Source of the DNA: Variovorax paradoxus
GTDB lineage: Bacteria; Pseudomonadota; Gammaproteobacteria; Burkholderiales; Burkholderiaceae_C
Direction: 5' to 3'
NCBI RefSeq assembly: GCF_009498455.1
Contig: NZ_CP045644.1
Coordinates: 6,203,001 to 6,267,000, forward strand
DNA: 64,000 nt
Shown here piece after piece: positions 24,759 to 32,547 of the stretch; position 1 is the stretch's first letter, and the number at the start of each line of letters is the position of its first letter. Both the position numbers and the translations under genes were made by a program. Under the pieces are notes generated by a model that was not told the DNA's origin, searched no databases, and saw only the letters and a program-made list of their open reading frames with translations.

Positions 24759-25663
24759 TCGGAAATTTCCACTTCGATGTTCGTGATCGCGGGCATGTCG
24801 CGCGGGATCGTCGTGCTGACGGAGAAGCTCAGGCCGTTGCGGCGGCCCGCGATGAAGCCGTCTCCCGACTCGATGTCCTTCAGCGGCGGCGACAGCTGCT
24901 TGTAGAAGGCCAGCACCTGCTCCGGTGTGTCGACGGTCTGCAGGCGCAGCACGCGCTTGGCCTTGGCGTCGCTCAGCGCGTCTTGCGCGGTGCCGTAGAT
25001 CAGCGCCTTGGGGTACAGCGGCACCTGCGCGGAAAAAGCCTTGTTGGGCCGCACGATGGGCCGCGCCGTGGTGCGCGCGGCGTCCATCGTGACGTACTCG
25101 GTCGTGGCGATCTTCTCGCCCACGCCCTCGCCGCCCTGCATGCGGTCGGGAACCTGCTGGCTCCACGCGACCAGCGGTTGCGCCTTGGCGCGGTCGAAGC
25201 CGGGACGCAGAAAGATCGAGAGCACGGCGTGCTGGTCGTCGAGGCAACCGCTCGACGACGAGTTCTTGCCGCAGCTGCGATGCACCAGCGCGGCAGCGAG
25301 CACGTCGCCACTGCGGTCGTCGACCAGCACGGCCGCGCGCTCGCCACCGTCGTAGGGCCGGCGATAAGACGAAAGCAGTCGTTGGCCGTCAGGCAGTGCC
25401 TGCTGCTTGCGGTCGGGGCGCGAGGCCAGGCCCGAGATCAGCTGCTCGGCCAGCAGGCCTTCGGGCCAGTAGTACGAGCCCGACGCCATGCCCGCGAAGC
25501 CCGTCACGGCAAGGTCGAGTGCGGGGGCCTGGGCGTCTTCCTGCGCACGCTCGTGATGCGGCACGAGGACGAGTTGGGGTGTCGCATTTTGTTGTGCGAC
25601 AGCGCCGAAGGAAGAGAGAAGAAGGAAAGCGAGGAAAGCGGAACGCGGTCGAAAGTGAGGCAT
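24755..25663 (-). CDS. Secreted protein of unknown function, tandem paralog B
   Basis: 302 residues, first gene of the pair. Signal peptide (MPHFRPRSAFLAFLLLSSFGAVA). Shares with the downstream protein the blocks MASGSYYWPEGLLAEQLISG, GGERAAVLVDD, a Cys pair (SCGKNSSSSGC), AVLSIFLRPG and PLVAWSQQVP. The C-terminal part (VDTPEQVLAFYKQLSPPLKD) resembles the 'turn up in DNA-damage-like' helical word seen in several secreted unknowns, but I cannot assign a family. It is probably periplasmic. The 124 bp upstream separate it from the racemase-like gene; no operator stands out. Confidence 0.74.
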   Translation of the reverse strand: MPHFRPRSAFLAFLLLSSFGAVAQQNATPQLVLVPHHERAQEDAQAPALDLAVTGFAGMASGSYYWPEGLLAEQLISGLASRPDRKQQALPDGQRLLSSYRRPYDGGERAAVLVDDRSGDVLAAALVHRSCGKNSSSSGCLDDQHAVLSIFLRPGFDRAKAQPLVAWSQQVPDRMQGGEGVGEKIATTEYVTMDAARTTARPIVRPNKAFSAQVPLYPKALIYGTAQDALSDAKAKRVLRLQTVDTPEQVLAFYKQLSPPLKDIESGDGFIAGRRNGLSFSVSTTIPRDMPAITNIEVEISE

Positions 25664-25787
25664 GAAAAAAGAAAACGAACGATGCGGCTTGCCCGATGTT
25701 TGCAGACAAGTGTGTCGTTTGATTCTAGAAGGCGTTCATTGCAAAAATCGCCTCGCATCTCATCGTCGCGAGCGCGAAAAGATCACG

Positions 25788-26447
25788 TCACGGCGTGACC
25801 GCGAGCTTCGAACACAGCAGCCGCATCGCAGCGCCGATCGGCGCGATCACCGGCACCTTGAAACGCGGCGTCAACGCCAGTGCGGCCTGCCCGAGCGGAC
25901 CGCCGCCGATGATCACGGCCTGCGCGCCGTCGTCGTCGATGCAGCGTTGCACGGCCTGCGCCAGGGCTTCTTCGAGCGCGAGCGCATCGGCCGCGAGCGC
26001 ACGCGGATCGCCCTGCGTCAGGCGGATGCCGCTGTACTGCGCGCGCAGCCCGAGCGCCGCGGCGCGCGCCTCGATGGGCACCACGAGGTCGGGCGTGACG
26101 GTCGCGATGCCGAAGCGCCGGCCGCCCTCACCCGCCGCGAGCATCGAGGCTTCGGCAATGCCGACCACGGGCACGCCGGCTTCGCGGCGCAGCAGCTCCA
26201 CGCCGGGGTCGCCGAAGGCGCTGACGATCACGCCGTCCCACCCCTCGTCTGCTGCCGCGCGCCACACCTTCAGCACCTCGAGCGCGGCCGCGTTCAGCTC
26301 GTCTTCGTTGACGATCATCGGCGGGCCCTGCACCGCGGTGCGGCCGGTCACGCGGCAACCGGCGGGGGCTTCTGCGGACGCGATGCCGACCATCATGTCG
26401 GTGGTCGCGACGGATGCGTTGGGGTTGATGAGCAGGATGTCGGGCAT
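25788..26447 (-). CDS. Asp/Glu/hydantoin racemase-family protein lacking both cysteines
   Basis: 219 residues. The fold family is clear from MPDILLINPNASVATTDMMV, MIVNEDELNAAA and GVPVVGIAEASMLAAGEGG. In active racemases of this family one Cys lies in an ACF-D-type motif and another in a VLGCAGM-type motif. Here the equivalents read IVSAFGDPGV and VIIGGGPLGQ: Ala and Gly replace the cysteines, so two-base Cys racemisation should not be possible. It may be a lyase, isomerase or binding protein. It follows the MFS gene on the same strand 48 bp downstream, suggesting it acts on the transported compound. Confidence 0.82.
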   Translation of the reverse strand: MPDILLINPNASVATTDMMVGIASAEAPAGCRVTGRTAVQGPPMIVNEDELNAAALEVLKVWRAAADEGWDGVIVSAFGDPGVELLRREAGVPVVGIAEASMLAAGEGGRRFGIATVTPDLVVPIEARAAALGLRAQYSGIRLTQGDPRALAADALALEEALAQAVQRCIDDDGAQAVIIGGGPLGQAALALTPRFKVPVIAPIGAAMRLLCSKLAVTP

Positions 26448-26495
26448 GCGGAAAGGCGCTTTCTTTTTGTCTCTTGAGATGGGTCGTTGCGCGGC

Positions 26496-27950
26496 TCAGT
26501 TCGAGCGGGCCAGCGTCGCACCGGGTGGGCGGTCGTCGGGCTCGGCCTCGCCGGGCAACGGCAGCGCATCGGGCGACTGGCCGTAGGTCTCGGGCACGCA
26601 CTGCACGCTGGCGACGAATACCGCGTACATCGCAGCGGCCAGGCCGAACACACCGACCAGCCCGAACGCATCGAACAGGCGGCCCGCCACCAGCGGCATC
26701 AGCGCGCCTGCCGCAGTGCCCGTCGCAAGGATGAAGGCCGTGCCGAAAGCGCGCACGCGCGTCGGGTACAGCTCGGGCGCGAAGATCCAGATGGTGGTGT
26801 TGAGCAGCAGCACGAAGAACTGGAACACCGCGCCCGCAATGAGGATCACGACGATGCTCTTGGCCACGAAGCCGATGGTCAGCGCCGCCAGGCAGGCGCA
26901 CACGGCGCCGGCCGTCAGCACGCGCTTGCGCGGAAAGTGAAAGCCCAGCAGCGAGGCCGCAATGGCGCCCAGCAGGCTGCCGCCCTGCATCACCATCGTG
27001 AACAGCAGGCTCTTGGACATGCTGTAGCCCAGCGTCACGAGGATGGTCGGCATCAGCGTGAGCACCGAGATCTGCGCGCCGTAGGTCATCCAGATCGTGA
27101 TGCACAACGGCACCGTGCGCCGCGCCAGCGCGCCGCGGAAGATCTCGGTCACGCGCACCTTCGGCCGTGCGGCCTGCGCCAGCGTGCCGTCGTCGGTGAT
27201 GTATTGCTGGGGCGCTGCCAGCTTGCCCGACAGCCGCCCCGATGCGAGGCGCGTCAGCACTGCATTCGTTTCCTTCACGCGGCCCTGCGACAGCAGGAAG
27301 CGCGGCGTCTCGGGGATGTAGCGGCGATAGAACGCACCGAGCAAGGCCGGCACCATGAGGCAGGCGAACAGCCAGCGCCAGGCGTTGTCGCCGGGGAACA
27401 TCCAGAACACCAGCAGGCCGAAGCCCGGTGCGAGGAAGTTGCCGAGGCCGCCCGCGCCCACGTTCACCATCCCCACGGCCGTGCCGCGGAACTTGGTCGA
27501 GCAGAACTCGGCCAGCATGGTCACGGCAATGGCGATCTCGCCACCCAGGCCGAAGCCCACCACCGCGCGGCCCAGCGCCATCACCGTGAAGTTGGGCGCC
27601 ATCGCGCAGATGCCCGCGCCGAGCGTGAACATCAGCAGGTCGATCGACAGCATCACGCGGCGACCGTACCGGTCTGCAATGAAGCCCGACACGATGCGCC
27701 CGATGGCCGCGCAGGCAAAGGTGACGGTGTTCAGGAAGCCGATGTCCGACGCGCTCAGCCCCCACTGCTCGCGCAGCATGGGTCCGACGATGCCCACCGC
27801 GTTCTGTTCGAAGGCATCGAACAGGCAGCCGATGAGGATCAGAAAAATGATCGTGTGGTGCGAGCGCGTGACGCCGATGGTGTCGAGCGCGCGATCGAGC
27901 TCGGCGACTCGGGGCGAGTCGGGCCCGGAAGAGAGTGCAGGTCCAGCCAT
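26496..27950 (-). CDS. MFS transporter (aromatic-acid/sugar-type, 12 membrane segments)
   Basis: 484 residues. Major facilitator with the loop 2-3 signature GFIADRYGRRVMLS and the repeat PETPRFLLSQGRVKE typical of the sugar/aromatic-acid:H+ symporter branch. About twelve hydrophobic segments are visible, starting with HTIIFLILIGCLFDAFEQNA; the DAFEQ word resembles the acidic first-helix motif of aromatic-acid symporters. Start ATG at 27950 is chosen because it precedes a short cytosolic tail before helix 1; an upstream GTG at 28055 is open in frame. It is followed by the racemase-like gene. Upstream lie inverted GGATTTCA sites that may control it. Substrate is probably an organic acid or hydantoin-like compound; unproven. 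Confidence 0.88.
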   Translation of the reverse strand: MAGPALSSGPDSPRVAELDRALDTIGVTRSHHTIIFLILIGCLFDAFEQNAVGIVGPMLREQWGLSASDIGFLNTVTFACAAIGRIVSGFIADRYGRRVMLSIDLLMFTLGAGICAMAPNFTVMALGRAVVGFGLGGEIAIAVTMLAEFCSTKFRGTAVGMVNVGAGGLGNFLAPGFGLLVFWMFPGDNAWRWLFACLMVPALLGAFYRRYIPETPRFLLSQGRVKETNAVLTRLASGRLSGKLAAPQQYITDDGTLAQAARPKVRVTEIFRGALARRTVPLCITIWMTYGAQISVLTLMPTILVTLGYSMSKSLLFTMVMQGGSLLGAIAASLLGFHFPRKRVLTAGAVCACLAALTIGFVAKSIVVILIAGAVFQFFVLLLNTTIWIFAPELYPTRVRAFGTAFILATGTAAGALMPLVAGRLFDAFGLVGVFGLAAAMYAVFVASVQCVPETYGQSPDALPLPGEAEPDDRPPGATLARSN

Positions 27951-28046
27951 GAGAAACCTCTGAAGAAGGATTGAAGTGCTTGCTTGCGCGTGGCAGCCCG
28001 ATGTCGCGGATCGCATCGTAGGCGGCTGCGCGTCTGAATGGCATAT

Positions 28047-28086
28047 GGATTTCACCTACTTTGATAAATTGAAATCCAAATTTCAA
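28047..28086. promoter_or_regulatory. Cluster of inverted GGATTTCA/TGAAATCC/ATTTCAA half-sites
   Basis: GGATTTCA (28047-28054) is mirrored exactly by TGAAATCC (28070-28077); TTGAAAT (28069-28075) is in turn mirrored by ATTTCAA (28080-28086). The AT-rich block is unusual for this genome and sits about 100-135 bp upstream of the MFS start. Candidate operator/promoter; the regulator is not identified. Confidence 0.45.
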
Positions 28087-28159
28087 ACAGGAGCAGCCTC
28101 AAGCAAGCGGCATGCCGGGGTTTTTCAGGCTCAGGCAGCGGGTTCTCAGGGTTGGACTG

Positions 28160-28194
28160 AAAAAAAGGGGCGCGACCGCACCTGCAGCGGGCGC
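28160..28194 (-). terminator. Probable rho-independent terminator of the thioredoxin-fold gene
   Basis: On the leftward strand a GC stem (GCGC-CCGC pairing with GCGG-TC-GCGC, two-base bulge, seven-base loop) is followed by CCC and seven T residues. It begins about 24 bp past the stop of the gene at 28218-28754. Confidence 0.55.
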
Positions 28195-28217
28195 TCGTGC
28201 ACCGAGGGCGTGCGCCG

Positions 28218-28754
28218 CTAGGACCTCGCCGAGCCGGCCAGCGCCAGCAGCTCGTCGACGTCCCAGTGGTCGTCTGCGTGCCGGCCGTATTTGGCAGCGA
28301 CCACGGTGCCCCGCGCGTCGAGGAGCAGGTCGGCCGGCAAACCCGTGATGCCGTTCTCCGCCCGCTGGTAGAAGCGGCCCGTCGCAAGAACCCAGCGCAG
28401 GCCGCTCCAGAAGACGCGCGGGTGCAGGAAGGCCAGCCGCGAGGTTTCCACGCCAAAGTGCCGGTAGTGGGTCTTGGTCGGGTCGGCCACGCAGTCGAAC
28501 GGCAACTGCGCCTGGTACTGACGCATCTCCTGCGCGGACGAATGAAAGAGCACGACCTCGCGGACGCCCGCCGCCGCCAGCTCGCCCTGCCTTCGGGCAA
28601 AAGTCAGCAGATGGAAGTTGCAGACCGGGCAGCCCGCGAAACGGCGAAACTGCAGGTGGACCCAGCGCGCGCCGGCGTCCGGCAGCTGCAAGGGCTTTCC
28701 GTGGATCGTTTCCAGGACCGTGGCGGGCACCACATCGCCGGGAGAGAACTTCAT
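28218..28754 (-). CDS. Peroxiredoxin-like (AhpC/TSA) family protein with CPVC motif
   Basis: 178 residues of thioredoxin-like fold. Begins MKFSPGDVVPATVLETIHG, then the active-site region RRFAGCPVCNFHLLTF, a CxxC at about residues 41-44, where peroxiredoxins usually have PxxxTxxC. VLFHSSAQEMRQYQ and the cis-Pro-containing segment ITGLPADLLLDARG are typical of the AhpC/TSA-like 'redoxin' group. Probably a cytosolic thiol oxidoreductase or peroxidase. It is divergent from the TetR gene across 117 bp containing a palindrome, so it is the likely target of that repressor. A terminator follows. Confidence 0.85.
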   Translation of the reverse strand: MKFSPGDVVPATVLETIHGKPLQLPDAGARWVHLQFRRFAGCPVCNFHLLTFARRQGELAAAGVREVVLFHSSAQEMRQYQAQLPFDCVADPTKTHYRHFGVETSRLAFLHPRVFWSGLRWVLATGRFYQRAENGITGLPADLLLDARGTVVAAKYGRHADDHWDVDELLALAGSARS

Positions 28755-28821
28755 CGAAGGTCTTTCAGAAGGGTTGCGAAGACGTCGGGCCGGGCGCCGG
28801 AAAGCGTCTTCCTATTTTTAA

Positions 28822-28832
28822 GTACACTGTAC
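28822..28832. promoter_or_regulatory. Candidate TetR-family operator GTACACTGTAC
   Basis: An 11-bp dyad with perfect GTACA/TGTAC arms around one central base lies in the divergent promoter between the CPVC redoxin-like gene and the TetR gene, within an AT-rich block. Position and symmetry fit autoregulation by the TetR protein. Confidence 0.5.
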
Positions 28833-28871
28833 GTTTATCACTTTACAGCCTCTTCAAGAACGGAGTCAAGC

Positions 28872-29522
28872 GTGGGACGTCCCGCCAAATTCACCCGTGA
28901 ACAGCTTCAACAGGCTGCGTTGGCGTTGGTCGATGCGGACGGCCTCTCCGGCCTGACCATGCGCGCGCTGGCGAGTCGGCTCGAGACCGGCGCGATGACG
29001 CTCTACAACTACGTCTCGCAACGCGAAGAGCTGGAGATGCTGGTGGTCGAAGCGGTGCTGGGCAAGGTGCGCTGGGGGACCGACGGCCACCAGCCCTGGC
29101 ATGAAGCGCTGGAAAACATCGCGATCGCGCTGTGGCGCGTGATCCGCGACCATCCCCATGTGATTCCGCTGATCCTCACGAAGCGCAGCCGCTCACCCGC
29201 GGTGTTCGAGGTGACCGAAGCCCTGCTGCACACGCTGGCCCAAAGCGGCCGCAGCGGCGCCCGCCTGCTCGTGGGTTTTCGCGCGGTGTCCGCGCTCATC
29301 ATGGGCGCCGCGCAGGCCGAACTCGCCGGGCCGCTCACGCTGCAGGCCGACGAATCACCCGACGACACCATCGCGCGGTTCCAGGCCCTGCCGCCGGACC
29401 GGTTCCCGCATCTGATCGAGATCGCGACTGCTGCCACGGCCAGCGATGCGGAGACCGAGTTCCGGGCGAGCCTGTCGCTGCTGATCGATGGCCTGCGCGC
29501 AGAGGCTGCGCCGCAGGTCTGA
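28872..29522 (+). CDS. TetR-family transcriptional regulator (TetR_C type)
   Basis: 216 residues. HTH region residues about 6-52: REQLQQAALALVDADGLSGL and the recognition part ETGAMTLYNYVSQREEL, close to the TetR/ActR group. The C-terminal ligand domain (about 75-210) matches the TetR_C pattern with an aromatic-rich pocket. The GTG start at 28872 gives the usual MGRPAKFTREQL opening; the frame is open far upstream but without homology. Divergent from the thioredoxin-fold gene, with a palindromic operator candidate between. The inducing compound is unknown. Confidence 0.88.
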   Translation: MGRPAKFTREQLQQAALALVDADGLSGLTMRALASRLETGAMTLYNYVSQREELEMLVVEAVLGKVRWGTDGHQPWHEALENIAIALWRVIRDHPHVIPLILTKRSRSPAVFEVTEALLHTLAQSGRSGARLLVGFRAVSALIMGAAQAELAGPLTLQADESPDDTIARFQALPPDRFPHLIEIATAATASDAETEFRASLSLLIDGLRAEAAPQV

Positions 29523-29554
29523 GGCCGCCCAGGAAAGGGCGATGCGCCCTCCCC

Positions 29555-30391
29555 TCAGAGCTCGTCGTTTTCCTCGTGCCCCAGCTCGATCGCCGCCAGC
29601 CGCTTGCGGCCGGCCGAGCCTGCGGCCTCGATCACCATCGTGGCGATCAGATCGCACACGCCCATCACGGCCGCGTGGTTGTCGAGCAGCCCCGGGCCGC
29701 GGCAGTCGCATTGAAGCGACCACGTGGCGCCCGCGAAATCGGGCGAGGCGCGGTCGCTGATGTAGACGATTTTGGCGCCGACGCGCTGCGCGCCCGCGAG
29801 CAGCGTGTCGAGCTGGCGCGTCTGGCGGCGCGTGCCGAACACGATCACGCAGTCGCGCTCGCCCAGCCCCGCCAGATGCTCGGCCAGCGTTTCGCCGGGG
29901 CCCGGAATGGCGGTGACGCGCGGCACCACCTGGATGATCTGCCAGCGCAGGTACAGCGCGAACGCGTGGCTGCTGCGCGTGCCGAAGATCAGCACCTGCC
30001 CCGCGCCGATGATCGCCTTCACGATCTCGGCCATCTGCTTGTCGCTCAGGCGCTCGAAGGTGCTCGCGAGGTTGGCCTGCGACTGCTGGAAGTGCGTGGC
30101 CACGAGGTGGCCGCGCTTCGAGGCTTCGGTCGCGTTCTGGAACAGCGGCGAGCCCGTCTGCTTTTCTTCGCGCACCTGGCGCCGCGCCTCTTCGTAGTTC
30201 TCATAGCCGATGCGCCGGATGAACCGGCTCACCGTGGAGGGCGACACGCCCGCAAGCTCCGCGAGTTCGTTGCCCGCATAGCTGGCCAGCTCGCCGGGAA
30301 ACTCCAGGACGAAATCGGCAAGCTGGCGTTCGGTCGCGGACAGCTGGTCGAGCTGGCTGCGAACGCGGCGGACGAAGGAATCGGCGGACAT
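29555..30391 (-). CDS. MurR/RpiR-family transcriptional regulator
   Basis: 278 residues. N-terminal HTH_6 domain (about 1-77; LSATERQLADFVLEFPGELA and GVSPSTVSRFIRRIGYENYEE) and C-terminal SIS sugar-phosphate-binding domain (about 125-255; VLIFGTRSSHAFALYLRWQI, CVIVFGTRRQTRQLD). Such proteins sense phosphosugars or related ligands, though in Burkholderiales many control organic-acid catabolism. It lies 89 bp downstream of the LysR gene at the end of the leftward CoA-transferase/ABC cluster and may regulate it. The C-terminus is acidic (GHEENDEL). Ligand unknown. Confidence 0.9.
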   Translation of the reverse strand: MSADSFVRRVRSQLDQLSATERQLADFVLEFPGELASYAGNELAELAGVSPSTVSRFIRRIGYENYEEARRQVREEKQTGSPLFQNATEASKRGHLVATHFQQSQANLASTFERLSDKQMAEIVKAIIGAGQVLIFGTRSSHAFALYLRWQIIQVVPRVTAIPGPGETLAEHLAGLGERDCVIVFGTRRQTRQLDTLLAGAQRVGAKIVYISDRASPDFAGATWSLQCDCRGPGLLDNHAAVMGVCDLIATMVIEAAGSAGRKRLAAIELGHEENDEL

Positions 30392-30480
30392 GGGTGGGTG
30401 ATGGGCGTGGCGCACGATGATGCCATGCCCCACCCATGCGGCAGAACCCACGAGCCAGAACGCCGCCCGCGCCACCGCGT

Positions 30481-31395
30481 TCAGACGGCAGCCGCCGCAA
30501 TCTCCAACTGGGTCAGCCGCCGCGCCATGCGACCGACAAAGTTCTGTGTGACGTGCGGCAGCACGCGCTGCGACGGCACCACGATGCCGACCTGCAACTG
30601 GTCGAGCGCGGGCAGCTCGAAGGGCCGCCAGATCAGGTCGCCACGCTTCAGGTCTTCGATGAAGGCGATCTTCGAGAAGCACGAGATGCCCTTGCCCGCC
30701 ATGATCAGCCGCTTGAGCATCGGCGTCGAATTGCAGGTGGCAGCCGGCTCCATGTCGTCCCAGAACGCAGCGAACTCGGGCGACAGCCCAGCGCTGATGA
30801 CCGGGTGCGAACTGGAGCGCAGGAACGGGTAGCGCGCGCATTCCTTCAGCGACACGCTGGCGTGGTTGGCCAGCGGATGGCCCGGCGGCATCACCACGCC
30901 GATGGGCAGGTTGGCCAGCGCCACCGCGGCCACGCCGCCCGGCAGCCGGCTCACGAAGGTCATGCCCACGTCGACCTGCCCCGACATCACCATCTGCGGC
31001 ACGTCCATCGGCTGCACTGCGGTGATGGTGTACGTGACGGCCGGGAACACCTGCAGAAAATCTTCGACCGCCGACGGCAGCATCTCCTCGAAGAAGGAGT
31101 CCATCGCGGCCACCTTGACGTGGCCGGTGCGCTCGCCCTTCAGCGCATCGAGCTCGGTGCGCATCACCTGGTACTGGTGCAGCGTTTCCTGCGCGTGCTT
31201 GAGCAGGCGCTCGCCGGCCGCATTGAGCCGCAGGCCGTTGGGCATGCGGTCGAACAGCTCCACGCCCAGCTCGTCTTCGAGCTTGTGGATCTGCCGGTTG
31301 ACGGCGCTGGCCGCCACGTAGAGCCGCTCCGAGGCCTTGCGCACCGAGCCGCAGCTTGCGACCTCGATGAAGTACTTGAGGATGCTGGCGTGCAT
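30481..31395 (-). CDS. LysR-family transcriptional regulator
   Basis: 304 residues. Winged HTH at residues 2-60 (ILKYFIEVASCGSVRKASERLYVAASAVNRQI, one residue from the usual A-Q in helix 3), then a PBP-like co-inducer domain (about 90-295; HVKVAAMDSFFEEMLPS, GQVDVGMTFVSRLPGGV, GHPLANHASVSL). It is 27 bp downstream of the ferredoxin gene on the same strand, so unusually for a LysR it ends a putative operon rather than being divergent from it. It probably responds to the substrate of that pathway. Confidence 0.92.
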   Translation of the reverse strand: MHASILKYFIEVASCGSVRKASERLYVAASAVNRQIHKLEDELGVELFDRMPNGLRLNAAGERLLKHAQETLHQYQVMRTELDALKGERTGHVKVAAMDSFFEEMLPSAVEDFLQVFPAVTYTITAVQPMDVPQMVMSGQVDVGMTFVSRLPGGVAAVALANLPIGVVMPPGHPLANHASVSLKECARYPFLRSSSHPVISAGLSPEFAAFWDDMEPAATCNSTPMLKRLIMAGKGISCFSKIAFIEDLKRGDLIWRPFELPALDQLQVGIVVPSQRVLPHVTQNFVGRMARRLTQLEIAAAAV

Positions 31396-31422
31396 CAGCC
31401 GGCCCTCCCCCGCCGCGCCGGC

Positions 31423-31752
31423 TCAGCCCGGTGCGTGCGGAAACGCGGCAACGGCCGGATGGTCGCAGGGCACGCGCTTCGCGTCGGCGCCGCCGGGCGA
31501 ACCGAGCCCGCTGACGTTGGCCGCGAAAAATTCGCGGTTGATGGCCGTGAAGTGTTCCATTTCGGGCGGCAGCCGAAGGTCTTCGTAGATGGCCTGCGTG
31601 GGACAGGCAGACACGCAAACGCCGCAGTCGATGCATTCATCCGGGTGAATGTACAGAGTGCGCTCGCCTTCGTAGATGCAATCGACCGGACAGCACTTGA
31701 CGCAGGCGCCGTCCTTGACGTCGATGCAGGCAGCGGTAATGACGTAAGCCAT
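31423..31752 (-). CDS. 7Fe ferredoxin, FdxA-like
   Basis: 109 residues. Cysteines at 9, 17, 20, 21, 25 and the group DECIDCGVCVSACP (40, 43, 46, 50) match the [3Fe-4S][4Fe-4S] ferredoxin pattern of the FdxA type, including CPVDCIYEG and IHPDECIDCG. The C-terminal ~55 residues (FTAINREFFAANVSG) are the usual extension. It is a cytosolic electron carrier. Position between enoyl-CoA hydratase and LysR genes in an apparent catabolic operon implies it carries electrons for that pathway, perhaps to or from the FAD oxidoreductase encoded upstream. Confidence 0.93.
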   Translation of the reverse strand: MAYVITAACIDVKDGACVKCCPVDCIYEGERTLYIHPDECIDCGVCVSACPTQAIYEDLRLPPEMEHFTAINREFFAANVSGLGSPGGADAKRVPCDHPAVAAFPHAPG

Positions 31753-31770
31753 GGCATGAAGGGCCGGCGC

Positions 31771-32547
31771 CTAGCGGCCCAGCCACTGCGGCTTGCGTTT
31801 CTGCTGGAACGCCAGCACGCCTTCGTTCGCGTCTTCGGACTGCAGCGCCGCCACCAGTGCGGGCAACCGCATGCGGTGCGCGTCGGCCGGTGCCAGCGTG
31901 CCGGTGCGGCGCACCACCTGCTTGATGGCCTTGAGCGACAGCGGGGCGCAGGCCAGCATCTGCTGCACCCAGCGGTGAACGGCCGTATCGAGCTCGGCGC
32001 GCGGCACCACCTCGTTGACCAGGCCCATCTCGAGCGCGCGCGGCGCCTTCACGCGCTGGCCGGTGAACATCATGCCCATGGCCTGACGGTAGGGAATCTG
32101 CCGCTGCAGCAGCAGCATGCCGCCGTCCAGCGGCAGTCGCCCCACCAGCGGCTCGGGCAGGCCGAAGCTGGCTTCGTCGCAGGCCACCACGATGTCACAG
32201 CCCAGCACCATCTCGAAGCCGCCGCCAAGCGCCAGGCCGTTGACGCGCGCGATCACCGGCACGTCGAGCGTCTCGCGCAGCGCGATGCCGCCGAAGCCGC
32301 CGGTGCGGGCCGCGGCCCAGTACTCGATGCCCTTGAGATTCGAGGTGTTCTTCAGATCGGCACCCGCGCAGAACGAGCGCTCGCCCGCACCGGTGAGCAC
32401 CACCGCCCGGATGTCGTCGCGCGATTCGATGTCGGTCCAGATGCGCTGCAGTTCGGCCTCGGTCGACAGGTCGACCGCATTGAGCACTTCGGGCCGGTCG
32501 ATGGTGACGGTGGCTACATGGTCGACGACGTCGTAGAGAACACTCAT
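31771..32547 (-). CDS. Enoyl-CoA hydratase/isomerase family protein
   Basis: 258 residues of the crotonase superfamily. MSVLYDVVDHVATVTIDRPEVLNA opens the fold; oxyanion-hole segments are FCAGADLKNTS (near 62) and NGLALGGGFEMVLGCDI (near 103-118); the second catalytic acid lies in FGLPEPLVGRLPLDGG. Expected chemistry is hydration, isomerisation or hydrolysis of a CoA thioester. The ATG at 32547 overlaps the stop of the CoA-transferase gene, so the two are coupled, which suggests the CoA ester made by the transferase is the substrate here. Confidence 0.92.
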   Translation of the reverse strand: MSVLYDVVDHVATVTIDRPEVLNAVDLSTEAELQRIWTDIESRDDIRAVVLTGAGERSFCAGADLKNTSNLKGIEYWAAARTGGFGGIALRETLDVPVIARVNGLALGGGFEMVLGCDIVVACDEASFGLPEPLVGRLPLDGGMLLLQRQIPYRQAMGMMFTGQRVKAPRALEMGLVNEVVPRAELDTAVHRWVQQMLACAPLSLKAIKQVVRRTGTLAPADAHRMRLPALVAALQSEDANEGVLAFQQKRKPQWLGR

